NCBI RefSeq assembly: GCF_015265455.1
Contig: NZ_CP054492.1
Coordinates: 2,604,001 to 2,668,000, forward strand
Direction: 5' to 3'
DNA: 64,000 nt
Source of the DNA: Candidatus Sulfurimonas baltica
GTDB lineage: Bacteria > Campylobacterota > Campylobacteria > Campylobacterales > Sulfurimonadaceae
Shown here in pieces: positions 24,213-34,574 of the stretch. The stretch's first letter is position 1. The number at the start of each line of letters is the position of its first letter. Made by a program: the position numbers and the translations under genes. The notes under the pieces were generated by a model. That model was given only the letters and a program-made list of their open reading frames with translations. It was not told where the DNA came from and did not search any database.

Positions 24213-24580
24213 TAATCTTTTTTCTTAAGTTCTGAATAATAGTTGTTAGGAGCATAATTCCACGCAGCGCCAGTAATAAGGTCAGTTGTACTAAAATCCC
24301 AAATAATATTAAGCAATGCTACACCATTGTATGAAGTTCCCATTGGCATTGTAAAAATTTCATATCCATCTTTTTTAAAAGAAACATTTTTTTGTGCATG
24401 TGCTTTAGGTAAAGAGACTGTACAAGGAGTTGAACAAGATGCAACACCATCAATTAATACCGTTGCGCCTTCTGGATTACTATTAAAAGTAACATTTTGA
24501 TTGCTACCAGAGATTATTGTTGCACTCGCAAATATCATGCTTGATGCCAATGCAAGGCCAACTAAAGTTTTTTCTATCAT
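24212..24580 (-). CDS. PEGA-domain secreted protein
   Basis: A 122-residue protein with signal MIEKTLVGLALASSMIFASA. The PEGA motif is NSNPEGATVLIDGVASCSTPCTV, followed by the second strand VSFKKDGYEIF. The CSTPC pair is typical of a subgroup. The C-terminal half (ALLNIIWDFSTTDLITGAAW) is hydrophobic and resembles the tail of YidX/DUF-type lipoproteins that bind the cell envelope. First gene of a three-gene operon. Confidence 0.8.
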   Translation of the reverse strand: MIEKTLVGLALASSMIFASATIISGSNQNVTFNSNPEGATVLIDGVASCSTPCTVSLPKAHAQKNVSFKKDGYEIFTMPMGTSYNGVALLNIIWDFSTTDLITGAAWNYAPNNYYSELKKKD

Positions 24581-24701
24581 TTTACGTCCTTAAGGTTAGT
24601 ATATATTTTCATTATTGAAAATAATGATGACATAATAGCAGATTATTTAATTGAATATAACAAAAATGCAGTGCGATATAGTATAAAACCAACAATTAAT
24701 A

Positions 24702-24833
24702 ATGGTGGACCAAAGTTTTAGAGTATCACAAAACACACAGCTTTCATTTAGCTATGACTACAAAGAGAGATTCAACTTTGACTTGAAAGAGAAAGAAGAC
24801 AGCATAAAATTAAATTTAAATTACTACTTTTAG
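24702..24833 (+). pseudogene. C-terminal fragment of an outer-membrane beta-barrel protein
   Basis: A 43-codon frame opposite to the neighbouring genes: after FRVSQNTQLSFSYDYKERF it continues with alternating polar/non-polar residues and ends KLNLNYYF-stop, the terminal aromatic Phe expected for a BAM-recognised beta-barrel. No start region with a signal peptide is left and a stop lies just upstream. It ends 2 bases before the AMIN gene stop. Probably the remains of a deleted outer-membrane protein gene. Confidence 0.5.
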
Positions 24834-24835
24834 CA

Positions 24836-25492
24836 TTATCTGAGTTTTAACAAGTACCCATCAGAAATTTTATCAAGTTTATATCTGTAAAGTCCATCAA
24901 GCTCTATAACGGCTCTGTAGTAACCATCGTGATTCCCAACCCTGATATTGTTAAAAATTTTTTTAAAATTTTTTTTACTATAACTTTTCATGCTGCTATC
25001 TCGTTTAAAATCTAATACAATTCTGTGTGGGTCAACAAGTAAAAAATTTCTTATCATGTTGTCTGAGGTAATAATTTTTAGGTTTTTGCCAGAAGAGTAG
25101 AATTTCAAATATTGAGTTGATGCAATTTGTTCATACTCTATACTTTTCTTTAATGTTTCATTTTTGTTCTTAGTTATTGGCTCAGGTGCTGGCGCCGAAC
25201 CATAATCTTGCGATATAAAAATAGGTAAATGCCAGTCAATAGAGTTATCTAGCTCTATGTTCTTAGTCTCAAGTGAACCATCTAAATTTTTATACTCTAT
25301 TGTTACTTTTTGAAGAATTCTAGCTTGTGCTGGCAAGGTGATTGTTGCTCTTTTAAGAGGGACTTTTTCTATGTTCTCGTTAGATGAATAAGGGATATCT
25401 TTTTCCCCTTTAGATGGGAAAAATGGATTTTCACGAGCATGTAAAGTTACAAGTAAAAAAGTAGTTATTAGAAAAACTTTAATCAAAACCAC
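24836..25492 (-). CDS. AMIN-domain periplasmic protein
   Basis: A 218-residue secreted protein (signal MVLIKVFLITTFLLVTLHA) with an AMIN domain in the last 90 residues: FLLVDPHRIVLDFKRDS, RVGNHDGYYRAVIELDGLYRYKL and GYLLKLR. AMIN domains target proteins to the periplasmic cell wall. The position after the FtsB-like gene, eno and recA corresponds to the CgpA-type gene in Campylobacter jejuni, as far as I recall. The middle is Pro/Glu/Lys-rich. Confidence 0.82.
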   Translation of the reverse strand: MVLIKVFLITTFLLVTLHARENPFFPSKGEKDIPYSSNENIEKVPLKRATITLPAQARILQKVTIEYKNLDGSLETKNIELDNSIDWHLPIFISQDYGSAPAPEPITKNKNETLKKSIEYEQIASTQYLKFYSSGKNLKIITSDNMIRNFLLVDPHRIVLDFKRDSSMKSYSKKNFKKIFNNIRVGNHDGYYRAVIELDGLYRYKLDKISDGYLLKLR

Positions 25493-25536
25493 CCCTAATT
25501 TTTCGAGTATTATAACAAGTTAATTATAATTTCGTA

Positions 25537-25815
25537 CTATTTTGCAGAAATCTCTTTTAGTTCAAAATACTCTCTTTGTAGTTCTGCATTTTCATCTTTT
25601 AATCTATATATCTCACTATGAAGATACTCTTCATAATCTTGAAGTCCAAAAAGAACCTCCAATGAATTTGTACCATAAAGCAAAACACCAAGATATATTC
25701 CAATACAAAGAACTATAAGTGCTAATATCAAAAACTTTGCTACCGATAGCCCGAGATACCTTTGAGTTATACTCTGAGTATCATCTATACCTTCATAAAG
25801 TTCTTCATTATTCAT
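25537..25815 (-). CDS. FtsB/DivIC-like septum protein
   Basis: A 92-residue bitopic protein: cytosolic N terminus, one membrane span (LILALIVLCIGIYLGVLLYG, about 30-49), then a coiled coil (LHSEIYRLKDENAELQREYFELKEI). This is the architecture of FtsB/DivIC divisome proteins, and RLKDEN.ELQ is FtsB-like. The cytosolic part is longer than in E. coli FtsB. It lies between eno and the AMIN gene, a cell-wall context. Confidence 0.75.
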   Translation of the reverse strand: MNNEELYEGIDDTQSITQRYLGLSVAKFLILALIVLCIGIYLGVLLYGTNSLEVLFGLQDYEEYLHSEIYRLKDENAELQREYFELKEISAK

Positions 25816-25840
25816 ATAAGCACCTACAATATTATTGGTC

Positions 25841-27106
25841 TTAATTAAAAATTGCTGAGCCTAAGTATTCACCATACACTATTTCATTTTCTATTTCTAA
25901 AAGGCGGTTATACTTAGCAGTTCTCTCACCTCTTGCTGTAGAACCTGTTTTTATCTGACCACAATTAAGAGCTACAGCGAAATCTGCAATAAAAGCATCT
26001 TCGCTCTCACCAGAGCGGTGGCTCATAACACATGTATAACCATTTCTTTGAGCAAGACGAACTGTTAACATTGTTTCAGAAACTGAACCAATCTGATTTG
26101 GCTTGATTAATATTGAGTTTGCAATACCTTTTTTGATCCCCTCATTTAAAATATTTACATTAGTAACAAAAAGGTCATCTCCAACAATCTGAATTTTATC
26201 ACCAAGCTTTTCAGTCATTAGTTTAAATCCATCCCAGTCATCTTCGCTTAGTCCATCTTCAATAGACACAATTGGGTATTTAGAACATAAGTCAGCATAA
26301 TAATCAACTAATTCTGCTGAAGTTACTGTACGGTTTTCAGACTCCAATCTATAGCCACCATCAACAACTAGCTCAGATGCTGCAACATCCATAGCTATTC
26401 CCATATGCTCTCCAGCTTTATATCCAGCTTTCTCAATAGCTTCCATAATAATTTGTATTGGCTCTTCGTTTGATCCTAAGTCTGGTGCAAACCCACCTTC
26501 ATCGCCAAGCGCAGTATTGTGTTTTTTAGCTTTTAAAATAGCTTTTAAATTGTGATATACTTCAGCAGATGCTCTTAAGCCTTCAGTAAAATCTTCAAAA
26601 CCCATAGGCACAATCATATACTCTTGAAAATCAACTGAGTTGTCAGCGTGAGAACCACCATTGATAATATTTAACATAGGCGTTGGCAAAACCATAGCGT
26701 TTGCACCACCAAGATAACGATATAGTGGAATACCCAAACTTTTAGCAGCAGCACGTGCAACAGCCATAGAAACTCCTAGAACTGCATTAGCGCCTAAATT
26801 GCCATAGTTCTCAGTTCCGTCAAGCAGCTTCATCTCAGCATCAACTACAGCCTGATTAAATGGTGAAAGACCTATTAGCACATCAGATATCTGGCTATTT
26901 ACATTCTCAACTGCTTTGAGAACGCCTTTGCCCATATATCTGTCGCCGCCATCGCGAAGCTCTAAAGCTTCACGTTTGCCAGTACTTGCACCTGAAGGTA
27001 CGATTGCACTCTCAACTGTGCCATCACTTAATGTTACCGTTGCTTTAACTGTTGGATTTCCACGAGAATCCATTACTTCAATTGCACTTACGCTATCTAT
27101 AAACAT
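25841..27106 (-). CDS. eno: Enolase
   Basis: A 421-residue enolase converting 2-phosphoglycerate to phosphoenolpyruvate. Signatures: [15 protein letters not shown] at the N terminus, [15 protein letters not shown] loop, [66 protein letters not shown] with the catalytic Lys and [16 protein letters not shown]. Complete and of normal length. It lies 42 bases after recA. Confidence 0.98.
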   Translation of the reverse strand: MFIDSVSAIEVMDSRGNPTVKATVTLSDGTVESAIVPSGASTGKREALELRDGGDRYMGKGVLKAVENVNSQISDVLIGLSPFNQAVVDAEMKLLDGTENYGNLGANAVLGVSMAVARAAAKSLGIPLYRYLGGANAMVLPTPMLNIINGGSHADNSVDFQEYMIVPMGFEDFTEGLRASAEVYHNLKAILKAKKHNTALGDEGGFAPDLGSNEEPIQIIMEAIEKAGYKAGEHMGIAMDVAASELVVDGGYRLESENRTVTSAELVDYYADLCSKYPIVSIEDGLSEDDWDGFKLMTEKLGDKIQIVGDDLFVTNVNILNEGIKKGIANSILIKPNQIGSVSETMLTVRLAQRNGYTCVMSHRSGESEDAFIADFAVALNCGQIKTGSTARGERTAKYNRLLEIENEIVYGEYLGSAIFN

Positions 27107-27148
27107 TATATATCCGCCTCTTTGTTTTAATTTTATCTTTTAATCAAA

Positions 27149-28186
27149 TTATTGATCTGCTTCTTCTATCTCTGTTGTATCCATAGTCATTAGATTACTA
27201 ACACCCATTGCTACTTTTATTTTTTCTTCTATTTCACGAGCTAATTCCGGCTCATCTTTAAACTTGGCTTTAACATTTTCACGCCCTTGACCAAGTTTTG
27301 TCTCTTCATAAGAGAACCAAGCACCAGATTTATCTATAATGTCCAATTTAACACCATAGTCAACGAGCTCGCCCTCTTTAGAGATACCTTCGCCGAACAT
27401 TATATCAAATTCAGCCTGACGAAATGGTGGTGCCACTTTGTTTTTAATTACTTTTGCTTTAACACGGTTACCAATTTGACTCTCCCCCTGCTTTAATGAT
27501 GCTATTCTTCTAACATCTATTCTTACAGAAGCGTAAAATTTCAGTGCATTACCACCTGTTGTAGTCTCTGGAGAACCATAACCCATCATTCCAATTTTCA
27601 TACGAATTTGATTAATAAATATAACTGTACAATTCATTTTATGCAGTATACCAGTCAATTTTCGAAGCGCTTTTGACATCAGCCTTGCTTGAACACCAAC
27701 ATTTTGATCTGACATTTCACCTTCTATCTCAGACTTTGGCGTTAAAGCCGCAACAGAGTCGATAACAATCAAGTCAATCGCCCCACTGCGAGCAATAGTT
27801 TCTACAATATCCAATGCTTGTTCACCGTAATCAGGCTGAGAGACAAGCAGGTTGTCTACATCAACACCTAAGTTTTTAGCATAGCCAACATCTAAAGCAT
27901 GTTCTGCATCAATAAATGCACAAACGCCACCAGCTTTTTGACACTCAGCTGTTATTTGAAGCGCTAAAGTTGTTTTACCAGAACTTTCAGGTCCATAAAT
28001 CTCAACAACACGCCCTTGAGGGACACCGCCAATACCCAACGCCAAGTCGAGACCAAGAGAACCAGTACTAATAGCTTCAATAGGCATAATCTCTTTATCA
28101 CCCAATCTCATTAAAGCACCTTTACCAAATGCTTTATCTATTTGCTTCATTGCTAAGTCTAATGATTTTTGTTTGTTTGCGTCCAT
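27149..28186 (-). CDS. recA: Recombinase A
   Basis: A 345-residue RecA. Walker A is GPESSGKTT near 65, Walker [11 protein letters not shown] near 139, L1 with [14 protein letters not shown], and the MAW-type region [15 protein letters not shown]. The C-terminal tail is acidic (EIEEADQ). The ATG at 28186 gives the family start MDANKQKSL; the longer frame begins with TTG and a non-conserved 14-residue extension and is rejected. Confidence 0.98.
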   Translation of the reverse strand: MDANKQKSLDLAMKQIDKAFGKGALMRLGDKEIMPIEAISTGSLGLDLALGIGGVPQGRVVEIYGPESSGKTTLALQITAECQKAGGVCAFIDAEHALDVGYAKNLGVDVDNLLVSQPDYGEQALDIVETIARSGAIDLIVIDSVAALTPKSEIEGEMSDQNVGVQARLMSKALRKLTGILHKMNCTVIFINQIRMKIGMMGYGSPETTTGGNALKFYASVRIDVRRIASLKQGESQIGNRVKAKVIKNKVAPPFRQAEFDIMFGEGISKEGELVDYGVKLDIIDKSGAWFSYEETKLGQGRENVKAKFKDEPELAREIEEKIKVAMGVSNLMTMDTTEIEEADQ

Positions 28187-28391
28187 CTTGGGCTCACTTA
28201 TATTAAATTTAGACTTATTATATGTCAATTTTAAATTTTTACTTTAAAATATTGCAAATTGCCATATTTATTCATTCTTTTCTTTTCTTTTCTTTTATAC
28301 AGAAGTTTATGTATAAATTAGTGAGATTTTATCCATATTTGGTTAAAATTTAGTTTATATTTTTAATCTCTTTAATACACGGACAAATAAC

Positions 28392-29255
28392 TTGAAAAAA
28401 ACACTAATTGCTCACTCTCCAGACGCCGATGATATATTTATGTACTACGCCATAAAATTTGGCTGGGTAGACATGAAAGATACTAAATTTGACAACATCG
28501 CTGAGGATATTCAAACTCTAAACGAGAAAGCTCTAAGAGGTGAATATGAGATTGTTGCAATTAGTTTCGCACTTTACCCTCACATAAAAGAAGATTATGC
28601 ACCACTTCGTACCGCTGTTAGTTTTGGAGAAGGATACGGACCTAAACTCATTAAGAAAAAAGGGGTTAAGCTAAAAAGAAATTTCAAAGTTGCTCTTAGT
28701 GGAGAACACACTACAAATGCAATGCTTTTTCGCATAGCTTACCCTGATGCTAGAGTTACTTACATGAACTTTCTAGAGATAGAACAAGCGGTACTTGATG
28801 GCAAAGTTGATGCTGGTGTTTTGATACATGAGAGTATTTTAACTTATGATGACAAATTAGAAGTTGAAAAAGAGATGTGGGACATATGGCAGGAACTAGC
28901 CGGGAAAGAGCTTCCTCTGCCCCTTGGCGGAATGGCAATCAGTCGATCAATTCCGCTAAATAAAGCCATAGAGTATGAAGCCACTTTAACAAAAGCGGTT
29001 CAGGTGGCACGTGAACACAAAAGCAAACTCTCAGAGATGTTAATTGAAAGGGATTTAGTTCGTATTGATGCACCAACTCTTGATAGGTATCTTGAACTTT
29101 ATGCAAATGATGACTCAATAACTTTAAGTGAACTTCAATATAAAGCAATAAATAAACTTTTTGAAATAGGCTATAAAAATGGCTTTTATGACTCCTTGAT
29201 AAAAGTTGAAGACTTTATGATACCATCTGAATATAAAGAGATTAGGAATTCATAG
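28392..29255 (+). CDS. mqnD: 1,4-dihydroxy-6-naphthoate synthase (futalosine menaquinone pathway)
   Basis: A 287-residue enzyme of the MqnA/MqnD family, a periplasmic-binding-protein-like fold. MqnD-type features: IAHSPDADDIFMYYAI at the N terminus, ISFALYPHI, TAVSFGEGYGPKLI, LSGEHTTNAMLFRI and HESILTYDD, then LPLPLGGMAISR. It converts cyclic dehypoxanthine futalosine to dihydroxynaphthoate, in keeping with Campylobacterota, which use the futalosine route. The start is TTG at 28392. A 205-base AT-rich gap precedes it, containing a short TTTTC-type repeat (28271-28298). Confidence 0.93.
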   Translation: MKKTLIAHSPDADDIFMYYAIKFGWVDMKDTKFDNIAEDIQTLNEKALRGEYEIVAISFALYPHIKEDYAPLRTAVSFGEGYGPKLIKKKGVKLKRNFKVALSGEHTTNAMLFRIAYPDARVTYMNFLEIEQAVLDGKVDAGVLIHESILTYDDKLEVEKEMWDIWQELAGKELPLPLGGMAISRSIPLNKAIEYEATLTKAVQVAREHKSKLSEMLIERDLVRIDAPTLDRYLELYANDDSITLSELQYKAINKLFEIGYKNGFYDSLIKVEDFMIPSEYKEIRNS

Positions 29256-29258
29256 ATT

Positions 29259-29525
29259 ATGGAAGCAAAACTAATATCACTAGGTGTTGAAACTTTTAAA
29301 ATGGCTCTTATGCTGGCACTTCCAGGTCTTTTGACAGGTATGTTCCTCGGTTTAGCTGTTAGTATTTTTCAAGCAACGACACAGATTAATGAGATGACTT
29401 TGAGTTTTATCCCTAAGATTTTGGGCGTTGTAATAGTTATTATCTTAACTATGCCTTGGATGTTAAATTCAATGACAGACTATTCAACCCAAGTATTTAA
29501 CATGATTCCTACATTTGTAGAGTGA
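29259..29525 (+). CDS. fliQ: Flagellar export apparatus protein FliQ
   Basis: An 88-residue, two-span membrane protein of the FliPQR export gate. Signatures: ALPGLLTGMFLGLAVSIFQATTQINEMTLSFIPKILGV, the FliQ core. It starts 3 bases after mqnD and its stop overlaps the murB start, so a three-gene unit mqnD-fliQ-murB is likely. fliQ-murB adjacency is common in this phylum. Confidence 0.95.
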   Translation: MEAKLISLGVETFKMALMLALPGLLTGMFLGLAVSIFQATTQINEMTLSFIPKILGVVIVIILTMPWMLNSMTDYSTQVFNMIPTFVE

Positions 29526-30349
29526 TGAAAACAAAAAAGATAAACTTTTCCAAATTTTCTTCTATTAAAATTGGAGAATCTCTTGATGTAGCTCTTTTGG
29601 AAAATTGTACAACTCCATATCAAGACTATTTTATTATTGGTTCATGTAATAATATATTAGTCGGAACTCAGCCTCCACCTCTTATGAAGCTAGATAAAAA
29701 ATATGACTATATTAAAATAGAAAATAACACTCTAAAAATCGGCGCCGCAACTCCCTCTGGGAAAATTGCCTCATTTTGTAAAAAACACAACATTGCAAAC
29801 TTCGAGTTTGTTTCCCATCTCCCTGGGACGCTTGGCGGGCTTGTATTTATGAACGCTGGTCTTAAAGAGTTTGAGATATTTAATACTCTTATTTGTATAT
29901 CTACATGTAGAGGTGATTTTGATAAACAAGAGATTAGTTTTGGGTACAGATATACAAACATAAGCAGCCCCATTTTGGAAGCAACTTTTTCTTTAGTTTA
30001 TGGTTTCGATGAAAAAAAAATAGAGATGTTTAAAAAAATGCGTTCCAACCAACCATCAACTCCAAGTGCTGGAAGTTGTTTTAAGAACCCGCACGGCGAT
30101 TATGCAGGGCGGCTTATAGAAGATGTTGAACTAAAAGGGCTGGTTAAAGGGAATATGAGTTTTAGTCAAGAACATGCAAATTTTTTAGTAAACGATGGTG
30201 GTGGAACTTTTGATGATGCAATATTTTTAATACAAGAGGGTCAAAAAAGGGTTTATGAAAAATTTGGAATTTGGCTAGAGTGTGAAATTTGTATTTTGGA
30301 TATTAGATATATGGGCAAGGATTCAAAACTTTTGAATCCTTATTTATAA
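29525..30349 (+). CDS. murB: UDP-N-acetylenolpyruvoylglucosamine reductase
   Basis: A 274-residue flavoenzyme of peptidoglycan precursor synthesis. FAD-binding signature is reduced (IIGSCNNILVGTQ); FVSHLPGTLGGLVFMNAG (the GIPG.GG...MNAG block), SFGYRYT and RSNQPSTPSAGSCFKNP with the catalytic Ser follow, then AGRLIEDVELKG and FLVNDGGGTFDDA. It is the compact type lacking a full lid loop, as in other Campylobacterota. The ATG at 29525 overlaps the fliQ stop by 1 base. Confidence 0.94.
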   Translation: MKTKKINFSKFSSIKIGESLDVALLENCTTPYQDYFIIGSCNNILVGTQPPPLMKLDKKYDYIKIENNTLKIGAATPSGKIASFCKKHNIANFEFVSHLPGTLGGLVFMNAGLKEFEIFNTLICISTCRGDFDKQEISFGYRYTNISSPILEATFSLVYGFDEKKIEMFKKMRSNQPSTPSAGSCFKNPHGDYAGRLIEDVELKGLVKGNMSFSQEHANFLVNDGGGTFDDAIFLIQEGQKRVYEKFGIWLECEICILDIRYMGKDSKLLNPYL

Positions 30350-30352
30350 AAT

Positions 30353-31327
30353 TTATATTGGTAAAACTCTTATTTTTTTAGATAATTTTTCTTTTAGTGT
30401 TGACTCAATCGCATAAAGTGTACCTGTTGATGATGACGCACAACCGTTACAAGCACCTAAATATCTAATATATATATCTATATACTCATCACCTTTTTTA
30501 ATATCTATAACTTCCATATTCCCGCCGTCCATTATTAAAAATTGACGAACATTTTCATCTACAACAGCATCAACTGCCTTTATTTGCTGAACAAGAGTCA
30601 TGGCTTCAAAGTTACCTTTTCCGCCCGCGTCAGCTGCAGCTCTCATCTTCTCTTCGTCCATTTCACGGCGCGTATTTTTTAAGATATCTACGAGGTAGTA
30701 CTCTCTTGCTTCATGACCGCCCGGTTTTATACATGACTTACAAAACCCGCCGGCTTTTGTGTAATCTGTAATCTGTTCAACAGTTTTTAAATCATTAAGC
30801 TTGATAACCTCTTGAAGTGTACCTAAACTGACACGAGCACACTCACACACGATAATTTCACTCTCAAAACTATCAGAATCAACTCCCATATAAAGTCCTG
30901 CCGCTTTTTTTATAACATCATAAGCCATAACAGAACAGTGCATTTTTTGAGGTGGGACTGCCGGAACATCTGGAGTATCACGAAGTGCCATCTCAACGTC
31001 TATGTTTGTAATTTTAACAGCTTCTTGAACTGTTTTACCAATACATAATTCGGTCATTACATCAGAAGATGCGATAGCTGTTCCACAGCCAAAACTTTTA
31101 AATTTTGAGTTTACGATTCTATCGTCTTTTGGGTCTATCTCCCAGTAAAGACGAACAGCGTCACCACAGCTTTCAGCACCAAAATCTGCAACAATAAGTT
31201 TGTTGCCATGAGACTCTGCTTCTTCTTCAGTAATCTCACCCTGGTGTTGAGGGTTATTCATTAATGTTGTAACTTTATTAGAGTAAGCATCCCAAAGAGA
31301 TGCCCCCAATATATCAGCTTTTGCCAT
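30353..31327 (-). CDS. nifU: NifU-type Fe-S cluster scaffold
   Basis: A 324-residue three-domain scaffold. The IscU-like N domain has Cys in ADFGAESCGDAV, FGCGTAIAS and HCSVMAYD; the middle BFD-like [2Fe-2S] domain has CECARVSLGTL and GGFCKSCI; the C-terminal Nfu-like domain has YLGACNGCASSSTGTL. This full NIF-type scaffold is the housekeeping Fe-S assembly system in Campylobacterota, not a nitrogenase-specific gene. It lies 33 bases after nifS. Confidence 0.95.
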   Translation of the reverse strand: MAKADILGASLWDAYSNKVTTLMNNPQHQGEITEEEAESHGNKLIVADFGAESCGDAVRLYWEIDPKDDRIVNSKFKSFGCGTAIASSDVMTELCIGKTVQEAVKITNIDVEMALRDTPDVPAVPPQKMHCSVMAYDVIKKAAGLYMGVDSDSFESEIIVCECARVSLGTLQEVIKLNDLKTVEQITDYTKAGGFCKSCIKPGGHEAREYYLVDILKNTRREMDEEKMRAAADAGGKGNFEAMTLVQQIKAVDAVVDENVRQFLIMDGGNMEVIDIKKGDEYIDIYIRYLGACNGCASSSTGTLYAIESTLKEKLSKKIRVLPI

Positions 31328-31360
31328 AATATCTTTCCTTTTTTAAAATCGTTTAATTAT

Positions 31361-32593
<1,233 letters not shown>

Positions 32594-32735
32594 TTATTTT
32601 CTAATTAAGACAAAATTTGTCCTCTTTTGTATTGACATAATATTAAGTTTGTGATTATGATAAGCTTAAGAGAAACTGTATTTATGAATAATTTAAGGTA
32701 TAATTATATTTATAATAAAATATCAGGAATTATAC

Positions 32736-33239
32736 ATGTGCAATTTTAATAAGCAAACTGAAGAGAATAAAGCGCTAATACATATATTGATGGCAAAATG
32801 TGCAAACGCTGTTGGCGGAGCAAATTTTCTTCTTGGCTTACTTGAAGCGATGAAAGAGAAAAAACCAAATGCACTAATGTTTAAAGGGTGTAATATAAGC
32901 TCTAAGGAAGTCAGCATCAAGTGGAATAAGATTGTTTTCAAAGACAAGTTGGATATTTTAGAAGAGGTTATTCGCTCTCACAAAAGTTCAGAAGACATAG
33001 GCTTCAATATACTTGAGAATGACAGTGAAAAAAAGAAGAAAAAGATTTTAAACATGGTTAAAACTTTGGCACCGGTTGAGTTTACCGTAACTCCAAAAGA
33101 GTCAGAAAATGGCGCAGGATTTAATTTTAGAATTTTTGAGAAAATCGATGATACATGTGTAACAATAAACCCTATATTCGCAGCAATGTTTTTCTGTTCA
33201 GCTGAATATATGAAAAAATCTTTGAAGTATGAAAGCTAA
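32736..33239 (+). CDS. Unknown soluble protein
   Basis: A 167-residue protein with a CNFNKQTEENKALIHILMAKCANAVGGANFLLGLLEAM start and two further Cys residues, no signal peptide or membrane span. AGGA precedes the ATG by 7 bases. A TATAAT-like AT-rich region lies upstream in the gap from nifS (32576-32735). Divergent from nifS. I do not recognise a family; coding is supported by ribosome site, codon use and length. Confidence 0.6.
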   Translation: MCNFNKQTEENKALIHILMAKCANAVGGANFLLGLLEAMKEKKPNALMFKGCNISSKEVSIKWNKIVFKDKLDILEEVIRSHKSSEDIGFNILENDSEKKKKKILNMVKTLAPVEFTVTPKESENGAGFNFRIFEKIDDTCVTINPIFAAMFFCSAEYMKKSLKYES

Positions 33240-33390
33240 CCAAAGATTAAAAAAAAGTGCTGGTATTTAATACTTATAACACCTGTGAAATTACCAACTT
33301 TGTACCCAAGGCCAACAGGGTGCTTTGTTCACCTATTTTTGAATTATCTTTTAAATATTTCTTTTGACAAACCTCTTTAATGAAGATAAA

Positions 33391-33537
33391 TCAATCTTTT
33401 AGTTCTCTCACTTTTTTTATATCGCTTAATGTTGTTTCACTAATCCCATCAGAAAAATAAAAAGCTCCAAAGATAGACAGTAGGATTAAAATTACTGAAA
33501 AAAGGGTTATTTTGTCAACTATTCTGTTATCGTTCAT
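33391..33537 (-). CDS. 48-residue single-span membrane protein coupled to the AraC regulator
   Basis: A short minus-strand ORF whose ATG overlaps the stop of the AraC-family gene as ATGA. The predicted peptide has a cytosolic MNDNRIVDKI start, one hydrophobic helix (TLFSVILILLSIFGAFYF, residues 11-28), then a charged tail (DGISETTLSDIKKVRELKD). Coupled translation, a start codon in the right place and a typical bitopic profile support a real gene, though it is below usual length cut-offs. Unknown function. Confidence 0.6.
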   Translation of the reverse strand: MNDNRIVDKITLFSVILILLSIFGAFYFSDGISETTLSDIKKVRELKD

Positions 33538-34391
33538 GTAGTTTTTAGCTTTTTTAAATTGTTCAGTTGATAAATATACAACTCTCCTCTTGCAACTTTG
33601 GCAAATATTTCACTTGGTGGTATCCCTAAAAACTTTTGAAATACAGCGTTCATATGTGAGTTATCACTATATATGTATTGAAGCTCATGAAAAGTATAAT
33701 TATTTTCAAGATATTCAAGAAGAGTTCTGCAAAACTTTGAGATAAAAATAAAATTTTTGGGCGTTAACCCTATAATTTTTTTAAACTGTCTCTCCATAGT
33801 ACTTCTACTGCATCCAAATTCGCTAAGCAGGTTCTCAACCTTAACTTCAAAGTTATAATAATTCTCTATTCTGTCAATCACATCATCAATGCAAAATATG
33901 GAATTATTTGAGGTATAGCAATGAGAGTTCTTTAGCTTTAAAAGAGAACTGTTTAGATATGCAAGCTCTTCGCTAATATTTTTATGTTTGTATAGCTCTG
34001 AAAAATAACTCTCTGCTGTCTCTTTTTTAATCTCCATATATTTGTTGCTTATAACAGAAGCATCCATATTAAAAAGCTTGTAAAAGCCAGCAGGTGATAG
34101 CTCTACAAATATAATTGGGAAATAATCTTTGTAATCTTCAGTATCCAAATCTATAACAAGCTTTTTTACTTTATTTGTTTTAGCGGTAACATAGTAGTTT
34201 TTAGGCATTTTAACAATATCGCCTCCGCCAAAAGAGTAGGTGGATGTTTTAATGCCTCTGTTAAATACAATAAAATTACATCCATTAGGCAAAAACAAGA
34301 GGTCTTGCACATCCTCATTAGAATTAAGAACCACATATTGATTTACTATATCTTGTAAATCTTCAGATGGTTGATAGATATTATATTTCAT
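33534..34391 (-). CDS. AraC-family transcriptional regulator
   Basis: A 285-residue protein with a C-terminal AraC DNA-binding domain: the first helix-turn-helix is in VENLLSEFGCSRSTMERQFKKIIGLTPKNFIFISKFCRTLL, the second in FHELQYIYSDNSHMNAVFQKFLGIPPSEIF. The N-terminal ~170 residues (FLPNGCNFIVFN..., SFGGGDIVKMPKNYYV) are a DUF6597-like sensor, ligand unknown. The targets could include the coupled small membrane protein or the divergent leuC. Confidence 0.85.
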   Translation of the reverse strand: MKYNIYQPSEDLQDIVNQYVVLNSNEDVQDLLFLPNGCNFIVFNRGIKTSTYSFGGGDIVKMPKNYYVTAKTNKVKKLVIDLDTEDYKDYFPIIFVELSPAGFYKLFNMDASVISNKYMEIKKETAESYFSELYKHKNISEELAYLNSSLLKLKNSHCYTSNNSIFCIDDVIDRIENYYNFEVKVENLLSEFGCSRSTMERQFKKIIGLTPKNFIFISKFCRTLLEYLENNYTFHELQYIYSDNSHMNAVFQKFLGIPPSEIFAKVARGELYIYQLNNLKKLKTT

Positions 34392-34574
34392 TAGAAACCA
34401 TTTATAACCTATCTTTTTTTATTACATTGTAGCAAAATTATATAATTTCTATTTGTATTAAATCGTCACCATTCCCCCGATATGAGTTTTAGTTTGCCTA
34501 AATATTCCAATATCCTAACTTTAAAACATAAATGGTATAATCGCAGAATTATTTACACATTTAAAAGGTTCATT

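Noticed and set aside
28271-28298. TTTTC-type short repeat upstream of mqnD as a phase-variable tract
   Set aside because: Only about five imperfect units, far from any start codon, in an AT-rich gap; no evidence for switching.
34482-34574. N-terminal extension of leuC
   Set aside because: The 31 extra residues are Lys/Tyr-rich, not conserved in the family, and a ribosome-binding site precedes the inner ATG.
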